Shown: piece by piece, positions 36,325 to 45,213 of the stretch | Layout: every line of letters begins with the position of its first letter | Position numbering within the stretch: position 1 is the stretch's first letter | DNA from: Gemmatimonadota bacterium | GTDB taxonomy: Bacteria; Gemmatimonadota; Gemmatimonadetes; Gemmatimonadales; Gemmatimonadaceae | Assembly (NCBI GenBank): GCA_947461225.1 | Contig: CANHJV010000003.1 | Span: 1-59,036 of the forward strand | Length of the DNA: 59,036 nucleotides | Reading direction: 5' to 3' | Program-made: the position numbers and the translations under genes | The notes under the pieces: generated by a model | Database searches by the model: none | What the model was told of the DNA's origin: nothing | The model's input: the letters and a program-made list of their open reading frames with translations, nothing else

Positions 36325-37938
36325 ATGAGCAATCCTTCGAGCGGCGAAGTCATCTACGACGGCGCGGGCAGCACGCCCACGGCGAACGATGCCGACCAGC
36401 CCACCTCACGTGCGTTGCCTGTGATCGACGGCAGCGCGATCAACACCGCCGCAACCACCGCCGACGGACTCGGATGTCACGCCGGCGCCGACGAGATGCT
36501 GGCGGCCGCGAAGGCCGCGGGGAAGAGCGAGACGCTCGACCGCTACGCCGCCGATTATCCGAAGGGTCCACACGATCAGCCCCAGAGCATGTGTCCCGCC
36601 TTCGGCTCGCTGCGCGTGGGACTGCGTATGCGCCGCACGGCGACGATTCTCTCAGGCTCGGCGTGCTGCGTGTACGGCCTCACGTTCACGTCGCACTTTT
36701 ACGGCGCGCGACGCACGGTCGGCTACGTACCGTTCAACTCCGAGAGCTTGGTCACGGGGCAGCTGTTCGAAGACATCCGCGATGCGGTGTACAAGATGGC
36801 CGATCCCGCGTTGTACGACGCCATCGTGATTACGAACCTCTGTGTCCCAACGGCGTCGGGCGTGCCACTGCAGTTGCTGCCGAAAGAGATCAACGGGGTG
36901 CGCATCATCGGCATCGATGTGCCGGGCTTTGGTGTGCCCACGCACGCCGAAGCGAAAGACGTGCTGGCCGGTGCGATGCTGCGCTATGCGCGCACCGAAG
37001 CCGAACTCGGACCCGTGGCCGCACCGCGCGGTGGCGTGAGCGAGAAGCCCACGGTCACGTTGGTCGGGGAGATGTTCCCCGTCGATCCCATCGGCATCGC
37101 CATGATGCTGGAGCCGATGGGACTGGCCGCTGGGCCCGTGGTCCCCACGCGTGAGTGGCGCGAATTGTACGCCGCGCTCGACTGCGTGGGTGTGGCGGCG
37201 ATTCACCCGTTCTACACCGCGTCGTACCGCGAATTCAGCGCCGCCGGCCGCCCCATCGTGGGCTCCGCCCCCGTGGGCTACGACGGCACCGAAAGCTGGC
37301 TCGAATCCATCGGACAGATGGCCGGCGTATCGCGCGAACACATCGACGCTGCCAAGAACAAGTTCCTGCCGATGATCAAGGGCGCGCTAGCCAAGATGCC
37401 GATCAAGGGACGCATCACGATGTCCGGCTACGAGGGCTCGGAGCTGCTGGTGGCACGACTGCTGGTGGAAAGCGGCGCCGATGTGCGCTACGTGGGTACG
37501 GCGTGCCCGCGCACCCCCTACAGCGAAGTCGATCGTGAATGGCTCGCGGCGCGGGGCATTCACGTGCAGTATCGCGCCTCACTCGAACAGGACCTCGCGG
37601 CGCTGCACGAGTTCACGCCCGACCTCGCCATCGGTACCACGCCGGTCGTGCAGAAGGCGAAAGAGCTGTCGATTCCTTCGTTGTACTTCACGAACCTGAT
37701 CTCGGCGCGCCCGCTCATGGGACCGGCCGGTGCCGGTTCGCTCGCCACCGTCGTGAACGCCGCGCTCGGCAACAAGGCGCGCTTCGACACCATGACGGCG
37801 TTCTTCGAGGGCGTGGGCACGGGTTTCGCGAGCGGCGTGTGGGAAGACGTGCCGCAGGATCATCCCGAGTTCCGCGATCACTACAAGCGCCATCTGGCCA
37901 AGCTGGCCAAGGCGCGCAAGGCGCAGGAGATGGTCTGA
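36325..37938 (+). CDS. bchY: Chlorophyllide a reductase subunit Y
   Basis: A 537-residue NifD/NifK-related subunit of chlorophyllide a reductase. The N-terminal 40 residues are low-complexity. Candidate [4Fe-4S] ligands lie in [25 protein letters not shown] and [12 protein letters not shown]. The rest follows the family ([43 protein letters not shown]). With BchZ it forms the catalytic heterotetramer that reduces the C7-C8 bond. The stop and the bchZ start overlap as TGATG. Confidence 0.95.
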   Translation: MSNPSSGEVIYDGAGSTPTANDADQPTSRALPVIDGSAINTAATTADGLGCHAGADEMLAAAKAAGKSETLDRYAADYPKGPHDQPQSMCPAFGSLRVGLRMRRTATILSGSACCVYGLTFTSHFYGARRTVGYVPFNSESLVTGQLFEDIRDAVYKMADPALYDAIVITNLCVPTASGVPLQLLPKEINGVRIIGIDVPGFGVPTHAEAKDVLAGAMLRYARTEAELGPVAAPRGGVSEKPTVTLVGEMFPVDPIGIAMMLEPMGLAAGPVVPTREWRELYAALDCVGVAAIHPFYTASYREFSAAGRPIVGSAPVGYDGTESWLESIGQMAGVSREHIDAAKNKFLPMIKGALAKMPIKGRITMSGYEGSELLVARLLVESGADVRYVGTACPRTPYSEVDREWLAARGIHVQYRASLEQDLAALHEFTPDLAIGTTPVVQKAKELSIPSLYFTNLISARPLMGPAGAGSLATVVNAALGNKARFDTMTAFFEGVGTGFASGVWEDVPQDHPEFRDHYKRHLAKLAKARKAQEMV

Positions 37939-39392
37939 TGCTGGTGCTCGATCATGATCGCGCGGGTGGCTATTGGGGCGCGGTGTACGTGTTCACCGCG
38001 ATCAAAGGCCTGCAGGTCGTTATCGACGGACCGGTGGGGTGCGAGAACCTTCCGGTCACGTCGGTGCTGCACTACACCGACGCGCTGCCGCCGCACGAGT
38101 TGCCAATCGTCGTCACCGGACTCGGCGAAGACGAACTCGGACGGAATGGCACCGAAGGCGCCATGCGCCGCGCGCACAAGACGCTCGATCCCGAACTCCC
38201 GGCGGTCGTGGTGACGGGATCGATCGCCGAGATGATCGGCGGTGGCGTCACGCCGGAAGGCACGAATATCCAGCGCTTCCTGCCGCGCACCATCGATGAA
38301 GATCAGTGGCAGGCAGCCGAACGCGCGCTGTACTGGCTGTGGACCGAGTACGGGTTGAAGAAAGGCATCGCCCCGAAGCGGCGCGAGAAGAAAGAAGGCG
38401 ACAAGCCGCGCGTGAACATCGTGGGCACGATTTACGGCTACTTCAATTCGGCCAGCGATCTCGCGGAGATCCGTCGGCTGGTGGAAGGGATCGGCGCCGA
38501 GGTGAACATGGTGTTCCCGATGGGCAGCCACCTGGAAGAAGTGCCGCGCCTGGTCGATGCCGATGTGAACGTCTGCATGTATCGCGAGTTCGGCCGCATG
38601 CTGTGCGAAGCGCTCGACCGTCCGTACTTGCAGGCACCGATCGGCTTACACAGCACGACGAAATTCTTGCGCACGCTGGGTGAGATGCTGGGGCTCGACC
38701 CCGAGCCGTTCATCGAAAAGGAGAAGCACACGACGATCAAACCGTTGTGGGATCTCTGGCGCAGCGTCACGCAAGACTTTTTCGGCACCGCGAGCTTCGC
38801 GATCGTGGCCAATGAAACGTACGCCCGCGGGGTGCGCCATTTCCTGGAAACGGAGATGGGGCTGCCCTGTACGTTCGCGTTTTCGCGGCGTCCCGGCGTG
38901 AAGCCCGACAATGAGGCCGTACGCGACGCGATCCGCACCACGCCACCGCTCATGATGTTCGGCAGCTACAACGAGCGCATGTATCTGGCAGAAACCGGCG
39001 CGCGATCGATGTATATCCCGGCGTCGTTCCCCGGTGCGATCATCCGACGCCATCTGGGCACCCCGTTCATGGGGTACTCCGGCGCGACCTACTTGATTCA
39101 GGAAGTGTGCAACCAGTTGTTCGATGCACTCTTTCATATCCTGCCGTTGGGCACGGACATGGACAAGATCGACGCCACCCCCGCGCGCATGCACAAAGAA
39201 CTGCCGTGGGACGACGAGGCCAAGAGCACGTTTGATGAAATCGTGGAGACATTCCCCATCCTGATCCGCATCAGCGCCGCCAAGCGCCTGCGCGATCTGT
39301 CGGAGAAGGACGCCCGCGAACTCGGCGACGGCACGGTCACTCGCGACCACGTGCTGGCCTCGCGTCGTGGGTTGGCCGGCGCCACGGCGTAA
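37938..39392 (+). CDS. bchZ: Chlorophyllide a reductase subunit Z
   Basis: A 484-residue partner of BchY. It begins [19 protein letters not shown] and has [18 protein letters not shown] with the conserved cysteine, [19 protein letters not shown], and the family C-terminal light-chain region with [16 protein letters not shown]. It is the last gene of the crtF-bchCXYZ run. The ATG at 37938 shares one base with the bchY stop. Confidence 0.95.
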   Translation: MLVLDHDRAGGYWGAVYVFTAIKGLQVVIDGPVGCENLPVTSVLHYTDALPPHELPIVVTGLGEDELGRNGTEGAMRRAHKTLDPELPAVVVTGSIAEMIGGGVTPEGTNIQRFLPRTIDEDQWQAAERALYWLWTEYGLKKGIAPKRREKKEGDKPRVNIVGTIYGYFNSASDLAEIRRLVEGIGAEVNMVFPMGSHLEEVPRLVDADVNVCMYREFGRMLCEALDRPYLQAPIGLHSTTKFLRTLGEMLGLDPEPFIEKEKHTTIKPLWDLWRSVTQDFFGTASFAIVANETYARGVRHFLETEMGLPCTFAFSRRPGVKPDNEAVRDAIRTTPPLMMFGSYNERMYLAETGARSMYIPASFPGAIIRRHLGTPFMGYSGATYLIQEVCNQLFDALFHILPLGTDMDKIDATPARMHKELPWDDEAKSTFDEIVETFPILIRISAAKRLRDLSEKDARELGDGTVTRDHVLASRRGLAGATA

Positions 39393-39437
39393 CGGCGCCA
39401 CACCCGCCCCACAGGCGCGGCCCGCACCATTACGCGC

Positions 39438-39468
39438 AACGCCACCGGATGACGTCTCCGGTGGCGTT
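39438..39468. terminator. Hairpin between bchZ and bchO
   Basis: AACGCCACCGGA (39438-39449) and TCCGGTGGCGTT (39457-39468) make a perfect 12-bp stem with a 7-base loop, exactly between two convergent genes. There is no T-run on either side. Position and stability suggest a shared terminator or a 3'-end protecting structure. Confidence 0.65.
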
Positions 39469-39473
39469 ACGTG

Positions 39474-40355
39474 TTAGGGCCCCTCGATCCGGGCCAGCAC
39501 CTCGTCGGGATGCTCCTCGGGCAGGAGATGCCCGCCCGGCACGTCAACCAGCGTTGCCGCGGGGAGCCGGCTGGCGGCGCGCCGGAGCGCCGGTAACGGC
39601 ACCCAGCGATCGGCCCGCCCCGCGAGCAGCGTGAGAGGCGTGCGCAGGGTGGCCGCTTCCCGCATCAACGCGGGAAGATCCCAGCGGGACATCATCGACA
39701 GCGCGGCCTGCACGTGGTCGGGCTGCCGGCAGAGCCACTCGTAGCGCGCGCGTTGCGACGCGGTGAGGGGGGACCCCGCGCTCTCGAGCATCCGTCGCAC
39801 GAGCGGCGTGCGCTGCGCGACCCAGGCGCCGCTCGCGGCCACGGCGTCCGACTCCACCACGGCCGCGAGCACCGGCGCGACGAGTTGGACATACCAAGCC
39901 GGCGGGGCCACGAGCGCCGGACAGACGCCGAGCAGATGCTGCGGTGCGATGTCCTCCTGCAGGGTGAGTTGCATGAGGACGGGCATCCCGGCCGAGTGTC
40001 CCACGGCGAACTGGGGGCGCACGTCGAGATGGCGCAGCAGCGCCGCTATGGCCGTCGCCATCTCCCTGAGGGCGAAGGGCTGCCGCGCGCGGGCGTCGCG
40101 GTCGGCCGCCCGCGTAAATCCGTGTCCGGGCAGATCGATGGCGACCACACGGTACCGGCGTGTCAACGAGGCGGTACAGGCCGCCCAGGAGTGCGTGGAT
40201 CCACCGGTGCCATGCAGCAGGAGGACGGTGGGCCCCTCCCCTTGTTGCTGCACGTGCCAACGCACGGCACCCACCGTGTGGAACGAGGAGCAGTCTCGAT
40301 CCGGCCACCCTTCCGGCAGGCGATCGAGCGGCGACGAGGCCGAATTCAAGGCCAT
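39474..40355 (-). CDS. bchO: Alpha/beta hydrolase BchO
   Basis: A 293-residue alpha/beta hydrolase. The N-terminal part (VGAVRWHVQQQGEGPTVLLL, HGTGGSTHSWAACTASLTRRY, DLPGHGFT) is typical of BchO, the proposed Mg-chelatase accessory protein. The nucleophile elbow reads VGHSAGMPV with Ser present, and the late GGHLLPEEHPDEV holds the expected His. In many purple bacteria bchO follows bchID; here it sits alone, back to back with the puf operon. Its exact reaction is not established. Confidence 0.88.
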   Translation of the reverse strand: MALNSASSPLDRLPEGWPDRDCSSFHTVGAVRWHVQQQGEGPTVLLLHGTGGSTHSWAACTASLTRRYRVVAIDLPGHGFTRAADRDARARQPFALREMATAIAALLRHLDVRPQFAVGHSAGMPVLMQLTLQEDIAPQHLLGVCPALVAPPAWYVQLVAPVLAAVVESDAVAASGAWVAQRTPLVRRMLESAGSPLTASQRARYEWLCRQPDHVQAALSMMSRWDLPALMREAATLRTPLTLLAGRADRWVPLPALRRAASRLPAATLVDVPGGHLLPEEHPDEVLARIEGP

Positions 40356-40399
40356 GGGATCGTGATTACGGGAGTGAGACAGAAAAAAACGCGGATTAG

Positions 40400-40443
40400 T
40401 GTAAGTTTTCCTTGACGCTGCGGGGTGTCAGGCACAGTTTACA
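40400..40443 (+). promoter_or_regulatory. puf operator: two PpsR/CrtJ-like sites 8 bp apart
   Basis: TGTAAGTTTTCCTTGACG (40400-40417, TGT-N12-ACG, one mismatch) and TGTCAGGCACAGTTTACA (40426-40443, perfect TGT-N12-ACA) are separated by 8 bases. Tandem TGT-N12-ACA palindromes 8 bp apart are the known CrtJ arrangement in Rhodobacter promoters. TTGACG (40412-40417) is a likely -35 lying inside the first site. The same TTGAC-N9-TGTCA-N8-TTACACC order is found before bchC. Confidence 0.65.
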
Positions 40444-40478
40444 CCCGTCTTAAAGAGGTTCCTGCCGTCTCCCACTCG

Positions 40479-40514
40479 GGGGACGACTCCCCAGCCGCGC
40501 GGGACGAGCGCGGC
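40479..40514 (+). other. Hairpins in the puf leader
   Basis: Two small perfect stems lie in the 5' leader of pufB: GGGGA/TCCCC with a CGAC loop (40479-40492) and GCCGCGC/GCGCGGC with a 7-base loop (40494-40514). They end 25 bases before the pufB ATG. They could protect the message 5' end; this is inference. Confidence 0.45.
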
Positions 40515-40539
40515 AGCTCGAAAACACTCGGAGGTTTCG

Positions 40540-40683
40540 ATGTCGATGTACGAGAAGAGCGGCGGAATGACGGAGGAAGAAGCGATCCGCTTCAACAAGT
40601 ACTGGATCGCGGGCACGGGCGTGTGGGTGATGGGCGCTGTGATGGCGCACCTGTTGGCGTGGTCGTGGCGTCCCTGGTTCTAG
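40540..40683 (+). CDS. pufB: Light-harvesting beta polypeptide PufB
   Basis: A 47-residue antenna protein, absent from the ORF track because of its size. The sequence has the beta-type pattern: charged N terminus with TEEEAIRFNKYW, one membrane helix, the BChl-ligand His in VMAHLLAWSWRPW, and the C-terminal WRPWF. A clear ribosome site GGAGG lies 5 bases before the ATG. It is first in the puf operon and the only beta gene in the window, although two alpha genes follow. Confidence 0.93.
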   Translation: MSMYEKSGGMTEEEAIRFNKYWIAGTGVWVMGAVMAHLLAWSWRPWF

Positions 40684-40727
40684 GCTTCGCCGGACCTTCC
40701 CTCTCAACAGCGCATTAGGAGACCAAT

Positions 40728-40898
40728 ATGTATCGCATTTGGATCGGGCTGGATCCTCACCTGATTATGGGCGGCATCGGCTCGTTCATCGCGGGCGCGG
40801 TGTTGTTCATGCATCTGTTTGCGTTTAGCCAGCTGAACTGGCCGTCGTCACTGAAGGCCACATACGCGAATACGGCCGCACCTGCCGCCACCCGTTAA
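40728..40898 (+). CDS. pufA: Light-harvesting alpha-type polypeptide, divergent copy
   Basis: A 56-residue antenna protein, not in the ORF track. It has the alpha-type opening MYRIWIGLDPHLIM, one membrane helix and a candidate BChl-ligand His in VLFMHLFAFSQLNW. It lacks the DPRRV and IHFILLSS motifs of standard LH1 alpha that the next gene keeps. AGGAG lies 8 bases before the ATG. Only 9 bases separate it from the second alpha gene. It may build a second antenna ring; this is inferred from the known double-ring photosystem of Gemmatimonas phototrophica. Confidence 0.85.
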   Translation: MYRIWIGLDPHLIMGGIGSFIAGAVLFMHLFAFSQLNWPSSLKATYANTAAPAATR

Positions 40899-40907
40899 GG
40901 AGCTGTC

Positions 40908-41123
40908 ATGCATCGTATTTGGCTGATGTATGACCCGCGTCGAGTGATGGTTGCCGTCGCCGGCTTTGTAGGCGCACTCGCGTTTGTCATTCATTTCATC
41001 CTGCTCAGTTCGCAGCGGTACTCGTGGATTGAGAACGGGACGCTGTCCGCCGTGCAGGCACCCGTTGGCGCTTCGGCTCCGGCGATGGCGGCAGAGATGT
41101 CGCCGCTCCCGCCCGGCCGGTAA
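40908..41123 (+). CDS. pufA: Light-harvesting LH1 alpha polypeptide, canonical copy
   Basis: A 71-residue alpha polypeptide. MHRIWLMYDPRRVMVAV and VIHFILLSSQRYSWIENG match the standard LH1 alpha pattern, with the ligand His in IHF and the aromatic residues after it that tune absorption. The C-terminal 22 residues are an Ala/Pro/Ser-rich tail. AAGGAG lies 7 bases before the ATG and overlaps the end of the previous gene. It is followed by a strong hairpin before pufL. Confidence 0.9.
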   Translation: MHRIWLMYDPRRVMVAVAGFVGALAFVIHFILLSSQRYSWIENGTLSAVQAPVGASAPAMAAEMSPLPPGR

Positions 41124-41139
41124 TTCTTCGCGCGTCCAC

Positions 41140-41184
41140 GCCGGAGTGGCGATTCGCACGTGTCGGTGCGAAGCCATCTCCGGC
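41140..41184 (+). other. Intercistronic hairpin between antenna genes and pufL
   Basis: GCCGGA (41140-41145) pairs with TCCGGC (41179-41184), TGGC with GCCA, and TTCGCAC with GTGCGAA, around a 6-base GTGTCG loop; only small internal mismatches interrupt the stem. In Rhodobacter an intercistronic hairpin at this same place protects pufBA mRNA from 3' decay and gives more antenna than reaction centre. The same role is likely here. Confidence 0.7.
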
Positions 41185-41228
41185 CGACGCCAGCCTTGGC
41201 CCTCGACGCTCGCTTGGAGAAATCGCCC

Positions 41229-42053
41229 ATGGCGATGCTCAGTTTTGAGAAGAAGTACCGTGTACGCGGCGGAACGCTGATCGGCGGAGATCTGTTCGAT
41301 TTCTGGTTCGGTCCGTTTTACGTAGGGTTTTTCGGCGTCTCGGCCATCTTCTTTATTGTCCTTGGCACGGTGCTTTGTGTCTGGGGCGCAGCCATGGGTC
41401 CGACGTGGAACCTCTGGCAAATCTCTATTGCACCGCCTGACCTGAAGTATGGTCTGGGCTTCGCTCCGCTCCGCGAAGGCGGACTCTGGCAGATCATCAC
41501 GATTTGTGCGATTGGTGCGTTCGGCAGCTGGGCGCTCCGACAGGCCGAGATCAGCCGGAAGCTGGGCATGGGCATGCACATCCCCTTTGCTTACGGCGCG
41601 GCCGTGCTCGCGTACGTGACCTTGGTGGTGATTCGGCCGGTGTTGCTCGGCGCCTGGGGACACGGCTTCCCGTACGGCATCTTCTCCCATCTCGATTGGG
41701 TGTCGAACGTCGGGTATCAGTACCTGCACTTCCACTACAATCCGGCGCACATGATCGCCGTGACGTTCTTCTTCACGAACTGCCTCGCCTTGGCGATGCA
41801 TGGGTCACTGATTCTGTCAGTGACGAATCCGAAGAAGGGCACGCCGGTTGGCACGAGCGAAACGGAAAACGTGTTCTTCCGCGATCTCCTGGGCTACTCG
41901 ATCGGCGCGATTGGTATTCATCGGCTTGGGATGTTTTTGGCCATGGGCGCGGCGATTTGGAGCGCGATCTGTATCGTGATCTCGGGCCCCTTCTGGTCGT
42001 CAGGGTGGCCGGAGTGGTGGGGCTGGTGGCTTAATCTTCCGATTTGGCGCTGA
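41229..42053 (+). CDS. pufL: Photosynthetic reaction centre L subunit
   Basis: A 274-residue core subunit with five membrane helices. It begins [20 protein letters not shown] as in purple bacteria. The special-pair and accessory BChl region [20 protein letters not shown], and the quinone/iron-binding region with [21 protein letters not shown], are intact. The start is ATG 41229 with GGAGA before it; the track start at 41160 lies in the hairpin. pufM starts 14 bases after the stop. Confidence 0.96.
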   Translation: MAMLSFEKKYRVRGGTLIGGDLFDFWFGPFYVGFFGVSAIFFIVLGTVLCVWGAAMGPTWNLWQISIAPPDLKYGLGFAPLREGGLWQIITICAIGAFGSWALRQAEISRKLGMGMHIPFAYGAAVLAYVTLVVIRPVLLGAWGHGFPYGIFSHLDWVSNVGYQYLHFHYNPAHMIAVTFFFTNCLALAMHGSLILSVTNPKKGTPVGTSETENVFFRDLLGYSIGAIGIHRLGMFLAMGAAIWSAICIVISGPFWSSGWPEWWGWWLNLPIWR

Positions 42054-42067
42054 GGAGAATCGACCTG

Positions 42068-43237
42068 ATGCTTGAGTACCAGAATCTCTTCACGCGCGTC
42101 CAAGTCCGCACCGTCCCCGAGGCGGGCATCCCGATCGAGGATTCGCCGGGCGGACGCTTGGGCACCGGCACCTTCTCGTATCTCGCCGGTAAGCTCGGCG
42201 ATGCGCAGATCGGCCCGATCTATCTTGGAACCGCGGGCACGTTCTCCCTGCTCTTCGGATTCCTCGCCTTCGAGATCATCGGCCTCAACATGTGGGCCTC
42301 CGTGGGCTGGGATCCGGTCGAATTCATTCGACAGCTGCCGTGGCTGGCGCTCGAACCGCCGCCACCACAGTACGGGCTGCATCTTCCGCCACTGCAACAA
42401 GGTGGCTGGTATCTGATGGCCGGGTTCTTCCTCACGGTCAGCATTCTGCTCTGGTGGCTGCGCGTGTACCGTCGGGCCACGGCGTTGAACATGGGCACGC
42501 ATCTGCCCTGGGCATTCGGCTCGGCGATCTTCCTGTACTCCACGTTCTTCTTCCAGCCGCTGCTGGTGGGCAGCTGGAGTGAGATGGTGCCCTTCGGCAT
42601 CTTCCCGCACCTCGATTGGACGTCGGCCTTTTCGATTCGCTACGGGAACCTGTACTACAATCCGTTCCACGCGCTCTCGATCGTGTTCTTGTACGGCAGC
42701 GCGGTGCTGTTCGCCATGCACGGCGCGACGATTCTGGCCGTAGCCCGTCTCGGCGGTGAACGCGAGATCGAGCAGATCACCGATCGTGGTACGGCGGCCG
42801 AACGCTCCATGCTCTTCTGGCGCTGGACGATGGGTTTCAACGCGACGATGGAGTCGATCCATCGGTGGTCCTGGTGGTTCGCCGTGCTCACCACGTTTAC
42901 CGGCGGTATCGGTATCCTGCTCACGGGCACCGTGGTGGACAACTGGTATCTCTGGGGTGTCAAACACGGTTTGGTCTCGCCCTATCCGGCGCAGAACAAC
43001 CTCACGGCCGAACAGCAGGAACTGCTGCGTGGCCGGTATCAAGGAACCGCCCCGGACTCATTCCCCACGTACGTGGCGCCGCAACCTGCGATGATGCTCG
43101 ACTCGACGGCCCTGATGACGCCAGCAGATTCGCTGACGGCAGACTCGACCCGAGTCGACTCCCTCGCGACGCCGGCAGCAGCCGGTCCCGCTACCGCAAA
43201 GCCGACCGCCGCCCCTGCTGGAGGAAAGTCACCGTGA
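42068..43237 (+). CDS. pufM: Photosynthetic reaction centre M subunit with C-terminal tail
   Basis: A 389-residue core subunit. The canonical part has five membrane helices with [20 protein letters not shown], the iron/quinone region [14 protein letters not shown] and [19 protein letters not shown]. It is about 60 residues longer than usual: after residue about 325 comes an Ala/Thr/Pro/Ser-rich tail ([20 protein letters not shown] and following). ATG 42068 has GGAG before it. The stop overlaps the GTG of pufC. Confidence 0.95.
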   Translation: MLEYQNLFTRVQVRTVPEAGIPIEDSPGGRLGTGTFSYLAGKLGDAQIGPIYLGTAGTFSLLFGFLAFEIIGLNMWASVGWDPVEFIRQLPWLALEPPPPQYGLHLPPLQQGGWYLMAGFFLTVSILLWWLRVYRRATALNMGTHLPWAFGSAIFLYSTFFFQPLLVGSWSEMVPFGIFPHLDWTSAFSIRYGNLYYNPFHALSIVFLYGSAVLFAMHGATILAVARLGGEREIEQITDRGTAAERSMLFWRWTMGFNATMESIHRWSWWFAVLTTFTGGIGILLTGTVVDNWYLWGVKHGLVSPYPAQNNLTAEQQELLRGRYQGTAPDSFPTYVAPQPAMMLDSTALMTPADSLTADSTRVDSLATPAAAGPATAKPTAAPAGGKSP

Positions 43238-44358
43238 GTTTCCTGACACCCACGTGCCGCCGCCTCGTCGCGGCGGCCATCCCCTTGGCGATGTTGTCGT
43301 TGGGGGGGTGTGGCGATGCACGAACGGACTCGGTTCAAGTCGGGTACCGTGGAACGGCGATGGAGCAGAATTACGACCATGGCGATCTGAAGGCGAAGTT
43401 CGCGCAGGTGAAGATCCCCACGCCGCTCCCCCCAGCGGGTGCGTCACCGCCGGGTCCACTCCCCTGGCAGAACGTACAGGTGCTGAACGACATCTCGGTC
43501 GGTGAATTCAACCGCACGATGGTGGCGATGAGCACCTGGGTGGCCGGCACCGGCAACTGCGCCTACTGTCACAACATCGCCAATCTCGCGTCCGACACGC
43601 TACCGAACGGCAAACCGCTGTACACGAAGCTCGTGGCCCGTCGCATGCTGCAGATGACCCGCCAGATCAACGGCCAGTACTCGCAGCACGTGAAGAACAC
43701 CGGCGTCACCTGCTACACCTGTCACATGGGCAAGCCGCTGCCGAATGGCCTCTGGTTCTACTCCAACCAGACCGACTATCTCCGGCACTATCTCGATCGC
43801 GACGGAGCTCGGGTCGTCACGCAGCAGATGTCGCCGACGAACATGAACCGAAGCTCGGTGAAGCAGACGGAGTGGACGTATTCGCTGATGATGTCCCAGT
43901 CCCGGTCGTTGGGCGTCAACTGCACCTATTGCCACAACAGCCGTCAGTTCGCCAGTTGGAAGGAAGCGCCGCCGGCGCGCGTGACCGCGTATCATGGCAT
44001 TCTCATGTTGCGCGACGTGAATCAGAACTACCTGTCGCCGCTGCAGCCGGTGTACCCCGCGGTGCGCTTGGGCGCTCAGGGCGATGCCCCGAAGGCCCAG
44101 TGTGTAACCTGCCACAACGGGGCCTACAAGCCGCTGTATGGCGCGCAGATGGTGAAGCACTATCCGGCCCTTTGGGGTCGGTCGGATTGGAACGGTGTGC
44201 CCTTCCAAGGGCTGGGGACACCAGCCGTTGCACCGACGGCAACCGACAGCACGGCGAAGCCCGCGATGCCGGTGCCACCGCAGGTGAAGGCCACCAGCAG
44301 TGCCGCCCCGTCGACGGGAGCCGCGACGGTGGGTGCTGGCAACGTGAATCGGCAGTAG
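43234..44358 (+). CDS. pufC: Reaction centre tetrahaem cytochrome c subunit
   Basis: A 374-residue lipoprotein (lipobox LSLGGC near residue 23) with four CxxCH haem sites: CAYCH, CYTCH, CTYCH and CVTCH. It sits on the periplasmic face of the reaction centre and re-reduces the special pair. GTG 43234 overlaps the pufM stop, with GGAGG 9 bases before it; the track start at 42865 lies inside pufM. The C-terminal 50 residues are an Ala/Pro/Thr-rich tail. It is the last puf gene and is followed by a hairpin. Confidence 0.95.
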   Translation: MSFLTPTCRRLVAAAIPLAMLSLGGCGDARTDSVQVGYRGTAMEQNYDHGDLKAKFAQVKIPTPLPPAGASPPGPLPWQNVQVLNDISVGEFNRTMVAMSTWVAGTGNCAYCHNIANLASDTLPNGKPLYTKLVARRMLQMTRQINGQYSQHVKNTGVTCYTCHMGKPLPNGLWFYSNQTDYLRHYLDRDGARVVTQQMSPTNMNRSSVKQTEWTYSLMMSQSRSLGVNCTYCHNSRQFASWKEAPPARVTAYHGILMLRDVNQNYLSPLQPVYPAVRLGAQGDAPKAQCVTCHNGAYKPLYGAQMVKHYPALWGRSDWNGVPFQGLGTPAVAPTATDSTAKPAMPVPPQVKATSSAAPSTGAATVGAGNVNRQ

Positions 44359-44410
44359 TCTCGCCGCGACACTGGAACTGCGCATCGGGCTCTTGTCCAC
44401 CGCGCAACCC

Positions 44411-44441
44411 ACCCCGTAATGCCGATTCGGCATTGCGGGGT
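44411..44441 (+). terminator. Terminator after pufC
   Basis: ACCCCGTAATGCC (44411-44423) pairs with GGCATTGCGGGGT (44429-44441), 13 bp with one G-T pair and a GATTC loop. It lies 53 bases after the pufC stop and is followed by TT only. It should end the puf transcript before the vWA gene. Confidence 0.7.
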
Positions 44442-44571
44442 TTCGCGTTCCTCCCGGACTGTTCGGCCATTCGTACCCACGTGTGCGAAACCGAAGCGCA
44501 TGGCGGCGCGTTGAACGTGCGACCGCCGGAGTACCGGACTTCCCGCCTCTCGCCTTCTTATCACGACACCG

Positions 44572-45213
44572 ATGTCTACACGTCGCCTTCCCGTTTACAT
44601 CCTCGCCGACGTCTCAGGATCAATGCAGGGGACTCCCATCGAGTCGGTGAAGTCCGGCATTCGCCAGTTGCATCGCGATTTGTTAGGCGATCCGCAGTCC
44701 ATCGAGAGTGCCTATCTGTCGGTGCTCACGTTCGGCAACGACGCGCAGCAACTCGTCCCGCTCACGGAGGTGGCGATGTTCAATCCGCCGGAACTCTCGG
44801 CGAGCGGAACCACCAACTTCGGCGCCGGGTTGCGCCTCCTGCTCGACTCGTTCGAGCGTGAGTTGGTTCGCACGACGGCCGAGCAGAAGGGCGACTGGAG
44901 ACCCCTCGTGTTTATTCTCTCCGATGGAGCGCCCACCGACGCCGAGTGGCCGATGTACGCGCAACAGCTTCGGGAACGCCGGCCGGCCAACATCATTGCG
45001 GTGGCCTGCGGCGATCAAGCCGATGTGGAAGCCCTCAAGCAGGTCACCGAAATCGTGATCAAGATGCAGGACATGTCGCCAGATGCGTTCAAGTCGTTCT
45101 TCCGGTTCGTGTCGGCGTCCATCAAGCAAACCAGCGCGAAGGTCGGCGCCGTGGCGGATGGCGGCGGCATTACCCTGCCCCCGCCGCCGCCTGGCATCAC
45201 GATCGTTCCGTGA
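44572..45213 (+). CDS. TerY-like vWA domain protein
   Basis: A 213-residue cytoplasmic von Willebrand A domain protein. It has the MIDAS motif DVSGSM near residue 15, the second MIDAS element SASGTTNFGAGLRLL and LSDGAPTDAEW. This is the TerY form of vWA, typical of the TerY-P signalling triad (vWA, PP2C phosphatase, kinase). The C-terminal end is Pro-rich (LPPPPPG). The start of the next gene overlaps its stop, so the two are translationally coupled. A TATCAC hexamer lies 7 bases before the ATG. It begins the island between pufC and puhC. Confidence 0.88.
   Translation: MSTRRLPVYILADVSGSMQGTPIESVKSGIRQLHRDLLGDPQSIESAYLSVLTFGNDAQQLVPLTEVAMFNPPELSASGTTNFGAGLRLLLDSFERELVRTTAEQKGDWRPLVFILSDGAPTDAEWPMYAQQLRERRPANIIAVACGDQADVEALKQVTEIVIKMQDMSPDAFKSFFRFVSASIKQTSAKVGAVADGGGITLPPPPPGITIVP

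Noticed and set aside
37539-37937. N-terminal extension of bchZ to 37539
   Set aside because: Lies in another frame of bchY; BchZ proteins start at the conserved [14 protein letters not shown], which is ATG 37938.
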